The notes: a model not told the origin generated them from the sequence alone. A stretch of 64,000 bases of DNA from Spongilla lacustris (GCA_949361645.1 OX442422.1:4723137-4787136); one strand, 5' to 3'. Positions 46,610-58,519 are shown, counted from the first letter of the stretch. Numbers and translations: made by a program.

Positions 46610-47245
46610 TGTCTCGTGGGAGAACGGCCCGGGCTGTGTCTTGTCATAACAGCCTTGGTTGGGTTCATCCCTTGCCCCGTTGCAGGAGGGTTTCACCTAG
46701 TATGCATCCAGAGTGCAATCTGGCTAAGATCCATCTTTACCAATGCATAGACAAATAGCCAATACACTATATAGAATATGGTGTCGCGGGTGATAGCGCT
46801 AAAAATAACAATATTCTGAAATCTGAAGGCTCACAACTTCTAGTAGAATACGTGGCACCATGAGATGACATTGGAAAATATAGAAATAACCTACCGGCTT
46901 TACACTGTTAAAATTTCATGGTACTTTATAAGGGCGGAAACTTTACCAGGGCAACGTTTATCCTCCTAGGTCGAGAATCTCCCCGTGGATTTGCAAGGTA
47001 ATGCCACATCCAGGATTGAAAGATAGCGCCAGAGATGCACACCATTAATACCAGTAGAGTGAGTAGACATTGTAGAAACTGTACATATACAACGCCGGCA
47101 CTGTATCGATACGGTCTGTACAAAAAGGTCCATCCACAAGAACAGATGTGTTGCTAGGGTCGTAATTAGGTCCGTTGCTATGAAATATTTTCGTATCAGG
47201 GGGCGTAGCCTTTTTGTCTAAGGTTTCAATGCAGTGAAACAGCCG
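46610..47245. other. No recognised gene
   Basis: Short frames only (46547-46750 plus, 46926-47123 minus), without domains. Confidence 0.4.
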
Positions 47246-47400
47246 TGTAATTAATTAATCAGAAGCCATACAACTTTTTGTACCACAATGTCACTGAAGG
47301 GTTTGAAGTATAAATTGATATTAATTTGTTGCTTATTCATGATCCACCCTGCAGCTATGACTCACATTTCACATTTGGTAAGAGAGACTTGGGGGATGTA
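47246..47400. mobile_element. Single arm of the foldback family at 57999-58958
   Basis: It starts GTAATTAATTAATCAGAAGC and ends CACATTTGGTAAGAGAG, matching both arms of the complete element. The facing arm is not found, and the G-rich array starts directly inside it. Confidence 0.7.
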
Positions 47401-47495
47401 GGAGGGAGGGTTGGGGGGTAGTATTATAGCTAGGAGGGTTGGGGGGTAATAGTATTATAGCTAGGATGGGGGGAGGGGTTATTATTATAGCTAGG

Positions 47496-47538
<43 letters not shown>

Positions 47539-49150
47539 GGGGTAGTATTATAGCTAGGATGGGGGGGGGGGGGGGGGGGGGTAGTATTATAGCTAGGATG
47601 GGGGGGGGGGTTAGTGTTATAGCTAGGATGGGGGGGGGGGGGGGGGGGGGGGGGTTAGTGTTATAGCTAGGGTGGGGGGGAGGGGGGGGGGTAAGTATAA
47701 TAGCTTGGGGGGGGGTAAGTATAATAGCTTGGAGGGGGGGGGCTAGTATTATAGCTAGGATGGGGGGGTAGTATTATAGCTAGGATTGGGGGGTAGTATT
47801 ATAGCTAGGATTGGGGGGGTTAGTATTATAGCTAGATGGGGGGGGGGGGGGGTTAGTATTATAGCTAGGATGGGGGGGGGGGGTTAGTATTATAGCTAGG
47901 GGGGGGGGGGTTAGTATTGTAGCTAGGATGGGGGGAAGGGGTTAGTATTATAGCTAGGATGGGGGGGGAGGGGTTATTATTATAGCTAGGATGGGGGGTG
48001 GGGTTATTATTATAGCTAGGATGGGGGTGGGTTATTATTATAGCTAGGATGGGGGGGGGGGGGGGGGGGGGTTTAGTATTATAGCTAGGATGGGGGGGGG
48101 GGTTAGTGTTATAGCTAGGATGGGGGGGGGGGGGGGGGGGGGGGGTTAGTGTTATAGCTAGGGTGGGGGGGAGGGGGGGGGGTAAGTATAATAGCTTGGG
48201 GGGGGGTAAGTATAATAGCTTGGAGGGGGGGGGCTAGTATTATAGCTAGGATGGGGGGGTAGTATTATAGCTAGGATTGGGGGGTAGTATTATAGCTAGG
48301 ATTGGGGGGGTTAGTATTATAGCTAGATGGGGGGGGGGGGGGGTTAGTATTATAGCTAGGATGGGGGGGGGGGGTTAGTATTATAGCTAGGGGGGGGGGG
48401 GGGGTTAGTATTGTAGCTAGGATGGGGGGAAGGGGTTAGTATTATAGCTAGGATGGGGGGGGAGGGGTTATTATTATAGCTAGGATGGGGGGTGGGGTTA
48501 TTATTATAGCTAGGATGGGGGTGGGTTATTATTATAGCTAGGATGGGGGGGGGGGGGGGGGGGGTTTAGTATTATAGCTTGGGGGGGGGGGGGCAGTATT
48601 ATACCTAGGATGGGGGGGTCAGTATTATAGCTAGGATGGGGGCGGGGTAGTATTATAGCTAGGATGGGGGGGGGCAGTATTATTGCTAGGATGGGGGTAG
48701 TATTATAGCTAGGATGGGGGTAGTATTATAGCTATGATGGGGGTAGTATTATAGCTAGGATGGGGGTAGTATTATAGCTAGGATGAGGGTAGTATTATAG
48801 CTAGGATGAGGGGGGGGGGGGGGGGTAGTATTATACCTAGGAGGAGGGGGGGGGGGGGGGGTAGTATTATAGCTAGGAGGAGGGGAGGGGCTAGTATTAT
48901 AGCTAGGAGGGGAGGGAATTGTATTATAGCTAGGAGGGGAGGGGCTAGTATTATAGCTAGGAGGGGAGGGGGTAGTATTATACCCAGGAGGGGAGGGGGT
49001 AGTATTATACCCAGGAGGGGAGGGGAAGAGGTAGTATTATAGCTAGGAGGAGGTAAGGAGCTAGTATTATAGCTAGGAAAAGGGGAGGAGGTGATAGGAT
49101 TATAGCTAGGAGGGGAGGGAGGAGGTAGTATTATAGGTAGGAGGGGAGGG
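47400..49150. repeat. G-run minisatellite (TAGTATTATAGCTAGGATGGGG)
   Basis: Units of variable length consist of a conserved AT-containing core and a G run of 4 to over 30. A block of about 490 bp is repeated in full: 47655-48050 reappears at 48146-48540 with the same unusual variants (TAAGTATAATAGCTTGG). The G-run lengths are a likely source of sequencing error. Confidence 0.95.
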
Positions 49151-49291
49151 GGTAGTATTATAAATTTAAAAAAGGAAAAGAATTGAGTTACTGCACATTA
49201 TGTGGCAGTATAGTTGGTAGATAACTACACCATGTTTGAAAGGCATGTACATGTGTATATTATGTTGACTGAACTCTTTTACCCACTCTAG

Positions 49292-49393
49292 CGTGGTCAT
49301 ACTCCATTACACCTTGCTGCATGGGGAGGTCATACTACTTGTGTGGAACATCTCCTTTCCACTCCTGGTATTGATGTTAACATTGAGGATAAC
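49292..49393 (+). CDS. Unit 3 ankyrin exon (34 codons)
   Basis: It starts RGHTPLHLAAWGGHTTCV and ends VNIEDN. The acceptor is CTCTAG, donor GTGAGT at 49394. The duplicate within the unit is 52786-52887. Confidence 0.78.
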
Positions 49394-52300
49394 GTGAGTT
49401 GGTCATAAGGCTACAGTTACATGGCCTGTGGGCAAAGTTTTAGAAAGTGTGTAAATCTCAATGAAGGCCATAACATTGTCTGGTATCCCTCCCACCCTAG
49501 ATAGGGGGAGGGGCTGTGGTATCCCTCCCACCCTGGCTAGGGGGAGGGGCTGTGGTATCCCTCCCACCCTGGCTAGGGGGAGGGAAAAGTTGTTTGTTCA
49601 TCAGGTGTTGAAGGCTTAACAGCTCCCCACCAGTTCTGCTACCACCTCTCCCCACCCCCTCCTTTGATCTACTATAATGGTACCACATACATGTGTACAC
49701 TCTAGTGGTTTCATGTTTTTGAATGATTTTGTTGATTACCATGAACTATTGTACCCACTCCAGCGTGATCATACTCCATTACACTGGGCTGCAGAGGAAG
49801 GTCATACTACTTGTGTGGAATATCTCCTTTCTACTCCTGGTATTGATGTGAGCATTAAGAATTGGGCGAGTTGCTCCATTGAGCCCCCCTCTGCTCGCTG
49901 TGAAAAAAATTTACAAGTATTATTACTGTGTCTCATAACCATTTACGGTAGCACTTACCTTTTTCAAACTTTTTTAGTCCTGACTACCATTTCTTTCCAG
50001 GAAAAGGTTCCTGTTTGGCATCACACTGACATGAACTACTTTTGACAAGGTCAGATAACTTGTAACCTGGTTCAGGACAGCCATATCTTTTGAACTGCCC
50101 ATCTCCAGTTTAAGCGGAAAATAGGGTAATATAAAGTAAAAACATCTTTTAGCACAGGAAACATGTTTTTGCTGCACTTACTTAATACTTGGTGGTGGTA
50201 AACATCGACAATATTATGATACCATCGAACCAACTATTTTAAGTTGGGTTGCAATGACATGTAGGCCCTATTCCGAACCATGTCTTCTTCTCATAGAGAA
50301 TGGAACATCTTAAGATTGATGTGTACACAGGGTTGAAGTGGGTACATAAATTTTGATATGATTTTCGTCAAATGTGCAGCAATGTGTTGGATGTCTGAGC
50401 TATTGATGTGAACAATGTAGCCTGTTTATGACTGTCTGACCTTTGTAAATTACGATCTAATTGTCTACACAAACGCGTGCATACTTTACCTTATTTAACA
50501 ATTTGAATCATTACTACCCCACATTAAATACAGTGGCTGTGAAATCGATGTATGTTATTCCCCAGTGATGCACGGATGTCTAGTAGTATTCTGGTCCTGA
50601 AATATACTGCTTATGCTATGATAATGGAGCAGCTTCAGTTACTGTTTTATTAGAAAAAATTTGTCATTAAAAGGCACATGTCAAAGTTAGTGGACTGCAA
50701 ATGAAAAGTGGGTAGTAAGCTCATACATAAGTGTTACTATTCCAATGCAATGTAAGGAAATTCCCTGTATTTCACTAGCAGTGTCTGGGCCTGGCTTTTT
50801 AAATTGTGTACAGTTGTGCACACTGTAAAATACACCACACCCATAATGTATTAAAATTGTGTACTTCAAATATATTCCTGATAGAGGACAGTAAGTACTA
50901 TTACTGTATATGAAATCAATCTAATAAGTTCTTTTTTATTTATTTTTTGTTGAGTTTGACAATACAGTGTGTACACTTGTGCACACTTTAATACCACGCA
51001 TGGCAGCATGGTTACAAACCTCAATTGTTACTATTATCTCAAGCATTTAATGGCATAACATGTACATAGGATAGGAAGATGCAGTATTCCCCCATTGAAA
51101 CACTGAATGAGACTCCTTTTCTTTGCATGTGCTAGCTGGCCTTTCGTTGTCATCAAACAGCAAATACATACCCACATACAAGTCAGAAAGAACTGCTTGC
51201 TCTGTTCTCTCAATGGCTCCTATTTATGGCCTGCCACATCCTATAGCTTGTCCTGCCACGTTCTACAGCTTGTGAACCAGTGTGCACTACACTACTTTAT
51301 GCCTTGCCAAGTCCTATAGTTTGTGAACCTGTTTGCAGTCCCTAACTGACTGCCCTGCCACGTCCTAGAGTTTTATTAAACCTGTTTGCAGCCCCTAGCC
51401 GACTGTCGCCCCGCGTTCTTGAGTCAGCGCTGCGTTTTTAGCACCAACAGTGGGCTAATTGATTTTGCAAGTGGACACTGGTTCCATATTTGTTTTTAAA
51501 CATCACGTGCATACGAATCTTTGATTGCTTTTCTGGCCAAAAACACTATGAGTTTGTAAGTACAGTTTTTTATGTTCTGTATTTCTCCATATTCAGCAAA
51601 GACCCATCTTTAAAATGATGTAAAATATGCTACAGGAATCCAACAACTGTTAAAGATATGAAGGTGTAAATAAAGTGTGCACACCTGTACACACTGTACG
51701 TACAGTATGCACACCTGTGCACACGGGCGCAAATAGACAATATACTGAATTTCCGCTTTTGGAGACTACCGGTTCAAAAGATATGGCTGTCCCAAACCAG
51801 GTAAGTTATCTGACTTTGTCAAAAGTAATTAATATCAGTGTGATGCCAAACATTAACTTTTTTCTGGAAAGAAATGGTAGTCCTACAAAAGTTTGAAAAA
51901 TGCTACATGTAGCTTAAATGGTTGCTGAGATACTGTGATTTTTTTTAAAAAGTACCCTTTTTATTAATCTCCCACATTGTGGGTGGAAGGGGTACATATA
52001 TGGGACAATTTCCACCAAACCTTCATTTCACTATGCGAACCAATATTTTGGAGTTTTGCACTATTAAAGCTCCATTCTGTAATGCAACATCCACTGGGCT
52101 CAAATCCTCCATAATGTTTGGCAGGAGTTTTGGCAGGACCGCAGGAGTACCAATTTTCTCCTTGAGAATGTTTTTATTTACTTGTTTTATATGTTTATTT
52201 TTTCCCCCAGTGGTCGTGTAATACAGTGATTATATGAGAGGGGTCAGGGGTGTCAAAATTATATTTTTCCACACAAATATTAATATTTTGGGGGCATGTT

Positions 52301-54851
52301 TAGTTCATCCACTCAAAAGCATTTGTAGCTGATATTATAGATAGTGTCACTAAAGTTTTCATCCTAGTGACCAGAAAATTAATATCAGATTAATGATGAT
52401 AGTTATAACAGTTAGTTATGTAGTGGACAAACCCTCCACATGCAGCTCGGCCTCTCCTCCTCTTTTCCAACCTCCTCCTTCTCCCTGGTCCAGGCCTCCT
52501 CTGCCTCTAAATTCCTAAGAATAGCTTTTTCAACCACCATTGTACTCCACTAGTGCATGAGAGTTGCTATTTACTCTAAATGCCACTTACTTGAATGTCT
52601 CAATGTGGTATGCTGAAAGTATGGAAGTGGAAAGAATTGAGTTCAATTACTGCACATTGTATGGATGTATTTAGTGGGCAGAAAACTACATATGTATAAA
52701 CCATTTTGTAAAGGCCATCAATGTACTACATGTACATGTGAACATTGTACCCACCATGTCGACTGAACTATTGTACCCACTCCAGGGTGGTTATACTCCA
52801 TTACATTTTGCTGCATGGGGAGGTCATACTACCTGTGTGGAACATCTCCTTTCCACTCCTGGTATTAATGTGAACATTAGTAATGAGGTGAGTTGGTCAT
52901 AAGGCTAAAGCTGCATGGCCTGTGAGCAGAGTTTTAGAAAGTTTGTAAATCTCAATGAAGGCCATAACATTGTCTGGTATCCCTCCCACCCTGGCTAGGG
53001 GGAGGGACTGTGGTATCCTTCCCACCCTGGCTAGGGGGAGGGGCTGTGGAATCCTCCCATCCTGGTTAGGGGGAGGGGCTGTGGTATTCCTCCCACCCTG
53101 GCTAGGGGGAGGGGCTGTGGTATCCTTCCGACCCTGGCTAGGGGGAGGGGCTGTGGTATCCCTCCCACCCTGGCTAGGGGGAGGGGCTGTGGTATCCCTC
53201 CCACCCTGGCTATGGGGAGGGAAAATTGTTATTGGTTCATGGTGTTCAAGGCTTAACAGCTCCCCAGTGTCATGTGTACTTTGGGCAAGACAATAACAAG
53301 TATTTGGTAATGCTCAAGAATTTGTTGTCTGCTGCTTTTATAATCAATATAATAATCAGTTTTGGGTACAAATCGGCTGCCAGACTTGCCCCACCAGTTC
53401 TGCTACCATCTCTCCCTACCCCCTCCTTTGATCTAAGATAATGGTACCACATACATGTGTACACTCTAGTGGCTTCATGTTTTTGAATGGTGTTGTTGAT
53501 GACCATGAACTATTGTACCCACTGCAGTATGGTCATACTCCATTACACCTTGCTGCAATGAGAGGTCGTACCACTTGTCTGGAACGTCTCCTTTCCGCTC
53601 CTGGTATTGATGTGAACATTAAGGATGAGGTGAGTATAGATGCAAGATGGGTAGGGAGGAGTACTAGGGGGAGAATGGAGGACAAGACATATGCCTGTTG
53701 TTAGCCATACCACAGCCCCTACCTCTATGTAAAAATATTTATTTCGGCTAGGGGGAGGGGCTATGGTATACCTCCTTCCCTGGCTAGTTACAGGCATAAC
53801 CATCAAGGCCATATAACATCCTTTTACATTTGAGACCACTCTGTTTGGCTGTCTCTGCACAGCAGATGGATCCAGGCAGCTGCCTACTCTCACAATTAAC
53901 AGAAGTACATGTATGCCAATGCATGCATCTAAAACAATCCATGAGATTCATCATGAACATATTGCATGGCCACAAAATCATGTCATGTACCTAACAGCAG
54001 CCATGACCATATAAGGGAGATCCTTATCAACTGTGCAGAGGCAGTACAAGTGCATCCATGTAGGGCTTGGCAGGGGGAGTGGCTGTGGTATCCCTCCCAC
54101 CCTGGCTAGGGGAGGGGCTGTGGTATCCCTCCCACCCTGGCTAGGGGAGGGGCTGTGGTATCCCTCCCACCCTGGCTAGGGGAAGGGGTGGGATAACACA
54201 GCCCTGCCAAGCCTTGCAGCATGTGAGTGTGTACTGTGTACTGTCAAACTGAAGGCACAAAAGAAGGTGGTCACTTCATAATGTAGTCCCCTTATCCCTC
54301 TCTCAGTCACATGACAGATAAGGGTCAGTGATTACCACAAGCTTTAGGTCTGTTGAAGACAACAACCACCAATTTGAGATACCTTTTAAATTTGGCATTT
54401 CAGAAGGATTCAATCAGCCAAGCTACATGTATGCAATTCTTACTGAGGATTTGGGTAAATACAACATGTACATGTAGTTGTCTTATCACTTGCAAGGAGC
54501 ATTAAGGATAGGATGAGTAGGACCATTAAGTATGTTCCTTAGGAACATATACGTGTACATGTATGTGTGTGTGCAAGGTGATGTACATGCTCCTTTAAGA
54601 ACAATGGTAGAGTTCTCAACACAGCAGAATTAATGATTACTGTGTTGACTTAAACAAGAGCATTTATTCCATTTGGGGCTGGGATGAGGGGGTAATTTTA
54701 TAGTGCAAATTTGAATATACTATTGCACTTACTTTAGAATGGACGTACTCCATTACATCTTGCTGCAAGGGAAGGTCATACTACCTGTGTGGAACATCTC
54801 CTTTCCTCTCCTGGTATTGATCTGGATACTGCATTCCAGACAATCTTATAA
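49292..54851 (+). CDS. Ankyrin-repeat gene, unit 3 (short, cap not found)
   Basis: Five exons in phase 0: 49292-49393, 49764-49865, 52786-52887, 53528-53629 and the terminal 54738-54851, together 173 codons. The block 49190-49865 is duplicated as 52610-53629, including the intron minisatellite. A remnant near 54505-54530 (GGAGCATTAAGGATAGGATG) marks a lost exon. The second exon has a GC instead of a GT donor and a 2-kb transposon follows within 40 bases. No cap exon or ATG start is visible between the unit 2 stop and 49292. This may be a 5'-truncated pseudogene, or it may use an unrecognised first exon beyond the minisatellites. Confidence 0.5.
49482..49588. repeat. 36-bp minisatellite, 3 copies
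   Basis: The unit starts GGTATCCCTCCCACCCTGGC and ends AGGGGGAGGGGCTGT. The same unit forms 52976-53225 and 54087-54193. Confidence 0.9.
49764..49865 (+). CDS. Unit 3 ankyrin exon with non-canonical donor
   Basis: It starts RDHTPLHWAAEEGHTTCV and ends VSIKNW. The acceptor CTCCAG is good, but the donor is GCGAGT at 49866. This is either a GC-AG intron or a broken site. The duplicate within the unit is 53528-53629, which has GTGAGT. Confidence 0.65.
49900..51955. mobile_element. Long-TIR element, about 2 kb, non-autonomous
   Basis: Left arm about 49903-50100, right arm about 51745-51950. The right arm's CAAAAGATATGGCTGTCC and TTTCTGGAAAGAAATGGTAG have near-complements in the left arm (GACAGCCATATCTTTTG, CTACCATTTCTTTCCAG). 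The interior has only short frames. It sits directly downstream of the GC donor of exon 49764. Confidence 0.7.
52786..52887 (+). CDS. Unit 3 ankyrin exon (34 codons)
   Basis: It starts GGYTPLHFAAWGGHTTCV and ends VNISNE. Acceptor CTCCAG, donor GTGAGT at 52888. Confidence 0.8.
52976..53225. repeat. 36-bp minisatellite, 7 copies
   Basis: Same unit as 49482-49588, in the homologous intron but expanded from three to seven copies. Confidence 0.9.
53528..53629 (+). CDS. Unit 3 ankyrin exon (34 codons)
   Basis: It starts YGHTPLHLAAMRGRTTCL and ends VNIKDE. The acceptor is ACTGCAG, donor GTGAGT at 53630. Confidence 0.8.
54087..54193. repeat. 35-bp minisatellite, 3 copies
   Basis: The same unit as the two upstream tracts with one G fewer per copy. 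A single diverged copy lies near 53740-53790. Confidence 0.85.
54738..54851 (+). CDS. Unit 3 terminal ankyrin exon with stop
   Basis: It has 37 codons plus TAA (54849-54851). It starts NGRTPLHLAAREGHTTCV and ends with the tail DTAFQTIL. Acceptor TTTAG. Confidence 0.78.
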   Translation, partial: NGRTPLHLAAREGHTTCVEHLLSSPGIDLDTAFQTIL

Positions 54852-54995
54852 CCAATTATTTAATTTACATTACTAAAGAAACCCTGTAGCTGCAATGTAC
54901 TGTACATGTGTACTAATTGATTGTAATAATGGAGACCTTGGGATGAAATTGTGTATGTTATCAGTAGGAGGGAGGGGGCATGACTTTTGTAATGG

Positions 54996-55167
54996 AAACA
55001 GAGAGCATGTATGGGAACAAAGGACATGTTTAAGTTGAGAGCATGTATGGGAATAGGACATGCTTAAGTTGAGAGCTTGTATGGGAACATGACATGCTTA
55101 AGTTGAGAGCATACAGTATGGGAACAGAGGACATGCTTAAGTTGAGAGCACGTATGGGAACAGGACA
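54996..55167. repeat. Minisatellite of 34-38 bp, about 5 copies
   Basis: The unit is AGTTGAGAGCATGTATGGGA with ACAGGACATGCTTA. It abuts the LINE fragment that follows. Confidence 0.85.
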
Positions 55168-55179
55168 TAAAGTAAGGTT

Positions 55180-55643
55180 ACGTCAACAGCAATAGGGCGG
55201 ATGTCTCCTGGGGTGGGCATGTTTAGGGCAGTAAGGTTACCTCCTGCAAGGAAGATGGCTATGTCCAGTGGAGCACTACCCGAGATCAGCAGATTGATGA
55301 CATCATGGAGAGTGTGGAGGAGTGGAGTCTGCAGAGGAACCTCTGCCACATCAATCAGGTGTTGTATTGGGAGGCAAGAGGGTCCAGCTGCCGTTAACTT
55401 AGGAAATGATCTGAGGATGTCCATAAGGCTAACATCAGGTGGAGATTTGGAATCTGTGTTAGATGGGAGAGCAATGGCTGGGCAAGCACTACTTGGGTGC
55501 GTAGTGATGAGTAGCATGGCAAGAGCCATCCTATGTGTGGCCTTGACAGTTTGCTGCAATACACTAATAATCAGAATGCTGGGGCAAATGGTATTTCTCA
55601 GTGTGTCACATGAAATGGTGTGCACACTAGTGATGTATGCCAT
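55180..55643 (-). pseudogene. LINE reverse-transcriptase fragment (finger region)
   Basis: The minus frame contains LRSFPKLTAAGPSCLPIQHL, then LLHTLHDVINLLISGSAPLD, then GGNLTALNMP and GDIRPIAV. These correspond to the N-terminal finger motifs of invertebrate LINE-type reverse transcriptases; the YADD catalytic part is absent. The GDIRPIAV end is repeated at 57724-57840. Upstream residues of the frame (MAYITSVHTIS) are not recognised. Confidence 0.65.
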
Positions 55644-55711
55644 CCTAACTAGTCTTCACAATGCTATTATCCATTTGAGCATGTAATCAACAGGATCTTT
55701 GACATGTTTCA

Positions 55712-56586
55712 TTGAAGCCTTCAATTTCACTTGAAGGAGCAATTGTATATATTCTGGGTTGTCATATAGTAGTGGATGAGTGCATGAGCTCTTGGAATGG
55801 TGCTGATGGAGAATTTGTGGCCCAAGGAATGCCTCATAAGACTAAAGTTGCACGCAAACCTGAAGGGGTAGGTGCTGAAATGAAGTCATTGGCATGTGGA
55901 GAGACATGTATTCTCTTGAAACTGGATATATATAATGGAAGGAATGGAAGCAAATCGAATTAAAGATTATGCCCAACTGTATGGTGAGGGAACAGCAGTA
56001 ACATTATCCATGACCCAGCTGGAGTATTATGGCAGTGGTCAAGTTGTTCAAGCAGATTCTGCATTTTTATCAGTGAAGACACTTTTGGCTCTGCAGGAAG
56101 CGGGACTGCACTTCATGGGGATGGTAAAAACAGCACACAAAGAGTACCCTCTAGCATACCTAAATAAAGTCATAGGCACTTGGTCACGAGAGTGAAAAAG
56201 AACCAGCGAGAGGAAAGTTTTGTTTGTTGGAAGCAGAGGTTGAGAATGGCTTGCCCTTTTATGCTCTTGGCTGGGCTGATCGAAAGCTAAAGACAATCAT
56301 ATCAAATGTGGGTACAACCAATCCTGGTACCCCTAGCAAGCGTAAGATACCAACAGGAAATGGTAGATGGCATATGGGAAACTGTTTCATTTTCAAGGAG
56401 GTGAAGCGACCTGCAATGGTGGAAATTTTTTTTAGGTGTTTTGCAACCATTGATAGGCATGACCATCTACATCAAGGATCCCTTGCATTGGAACACGAGT
56501 GGTATACACATAAATTGTGCCATCACATTAATGCAACAGTATTTGGAATGTGCATAGCAGATGCATACTTGGCATATACAAGTTAG
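55712..56586 (+). pseudogene. piggyBac (PGBD-type) transposase pseudogene
   Basis: Three plus-strand pieces follow each other: 55712-55963 with HIVVDECMSSWNG and KVARKPEGVGAEMKSLA; 55935-56195 with VVQADSAFLSVKTLLALQEA and FMGMVKTAHKEYP; and 56224-56586 with LPFYALGWADRKLKTIISNV, KEVKRPAMVEIFFR and DRHDHLHQGSLALE, then ADAYLAYTS. Order and motifs fit the DDE domain of piggyBac-like transposases; the first two Asp sites (VVDE, ADSAF) are retained. Frame shifts near 55950 and 56195 and the missing N-terminus make it inactive. It could be a domesticated fragment, but nothing supports that. Confidence 0.75.
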
Positions 56587-56589
56587 AAG

Positions 56590-57720
56590 TATTATTTTTG
56601 GGAAAATGGCTTATGAACTCATATACAATCTCTTTCAGAGTGACAGCATAAAACTTCGAGATATTCCATCTGTACATGTACATGTAAGTGATTTCTGGCA
56701 TTGTAAAAAATAACATCTCTCTTTTGTATCTTAAGTTGAAACGCAGCACATATCCCTATTCCTTTTGTCATCTTTACTTATGTTTGCTACTTGTGCACAA
56801 CAAGATGCAGTAGAAAATCATCAATCTGTTGTCAAAAATGCTCAGACATCAGAACTAAAAGTATTTACACAGTCTGCAAACCAAACACAAAACGAAACTG
56901 CTTCCAGTACCACTTAAATTGTATTTAGATTATTGTTTCCAAATGTGTTGATTGATTGGCTTGATTTAAAATAGTTCCTATCATGAACAGCGGAGTCCAC
57001 CTTATACTTACTGCGTATTCCATAAGGAATGTTTTTATGTCAATAACTATTACCACAATTAATTATATATATAAGATAATGCCCATGCAATTATTAACCA
57101 CATTACAGATATTCATTGTTATTATTATTATGCAACTAAATTAGTCTAAAGAATTGTGTAATAATTAATAATTTATTATAGCATATATGAAACTACTTGT
57201 CTAATCTCTTCTAACTGTTTAAACTGTTCAGTCTGTAAAATGCTGCTAAACATTGATGTCTAATTTGAGGAGAGCAAGAACAAAAGCAAACAAAAGTTTA
57301 TTTATATATTTTCAAATTGCTTCTGGCTTCTGATAATTAATACATCCCAAATAGGAAACAACCAGATTTTAACTTGATTTTCGATGTCCAACTTTTGAGT
57401 CTACCATCAAATCCATTACATTTTCAACTGTACTACTCAGCCATGTCATAGATAGGTACACAAAAGTTGTGTTGTAATGTAAACAATGATAAATGCAGCA
57501 TGAAAAAATGTCTTTACTTTGCTAAAATACAGATAAGTCATTTTAAGAACATATAGTGTAAACAGTCATCCTTATTTAAGGACAAAAAGCGATCTTAAAA
57601 TAGGACGATGAGCAGGAGAATAAAGGTTAAGCCATGGGCAATCCTCTCAGTGCAAGGAGGCCACTCCAAATTAATATGGCTCAAATAATGATGATGCCAT
57701 TTCTCAGATGATGTAGGCAC
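56590..57720. other. AT-rich stretch, nothing recognised
   Basis: No frame above 60 codons after 56750 and no clear terminal repeats. It may be the 3' part of the piggyBac element. Confidence 0.4.
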
Positions 57721-57723
57721 CCC

Positions 57724-57840
57724 AACAGCAATAGGGCGGATGTCTCCTGGGGTGGGCATGTTTAGGGCAGTAAGGTTACCTCCTGCGAGGAAGATGGCTA
57801 TGTCCAGTGGAGCACTACCCGAGATCGGAAGATTGATTAC
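57724..57840 (-). pseudogene. Second copy of the LINE finger fragment
   Basis: It is nearly identical to about 55184-55300 (shared TCTCCTGGGGTGGGCATGTT), then diverges at GATCGG. Confidence 0.7.
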
Positions 57841-58141
57841 TGGCTTTAATTCTGTTGCACTTATGTGGGAGTGTTTGTAATATGCTATTGTTCACCTGCA
57901 TGGCAAGAGCCAACCCTTCAAGTTTGGTCTCTCATCCTTTGCCAGTGTTTTAAAAATTGCTTTGTGTTGGACACCTCTGCCGGATTCCATATGGCTGCAT
58001 GTAATTAATCAGAAGCCATACGTTGTTGTACCACAATGTCACTGTAGGGTTGGAGGTATAAATTGATATTGCTTATCTCTAATTCATGATTCACCAATCC
58101 TGGGCAATGCTTGCTCACATTTCCTATTTGGTAAAAGAGTA

Positions 58142-58440
58142 GTGGCATGAGAATGGTCAGAGGGTGGGGTGGTGGCATGAGATAGTTAGAGGGTGGGGTG
58201 CTGGCATGAGATAGTTAGAGGGTGGGGTGCTGGCATGAGATAGTTAGAGGGTGGGGTGCTGGCATGAGATAGTTAGAGGGTGGGGTGCTGGCATGAGATA
58301 GTTAGAGGGTGGGGTGCTGGCATGAGATAGTTAGAGGGTGGGGTGGTGGCATGAGGTAGTTAGAGGGTGGGGTGGTGGCATGAGGTAGTTAGAGGGTGGG
58401 GTGGTGGCATGAGGTAGTTAGAGGGTGGGTGGTGACATGA
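58142..58440. repeat. 29-bp minisatellite, about 10 copies
   Basis: The unit is GGCATGAGATAGTTAGAGGG followed by TGGGGTGCT. It starts immediately inside the left arm of the foldback element. Confidence 0.9.
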
Positions 58441-58519
58441 GGCAGAATAGGGTGGACTTGTGGTGTCAGAGGGTGGGCTTTGAAGAATTGCATTATTGAA
58501 ACAATTGCATTAAATGTAC

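Noticed and set aside
47439..49042. Gly/Arg-rich frames in the G-run array
   Set aside because: They follow only from poly-G tracts and repeat units; G-run lengths are unreliable and no conserved protein is visible.
54996..55167. Possible CRISPR-like array of evenly spaced repeats
   Set aside because: The copies are contiguous diverged minisatellite units with no unique spacers, in a eukaryotic context.
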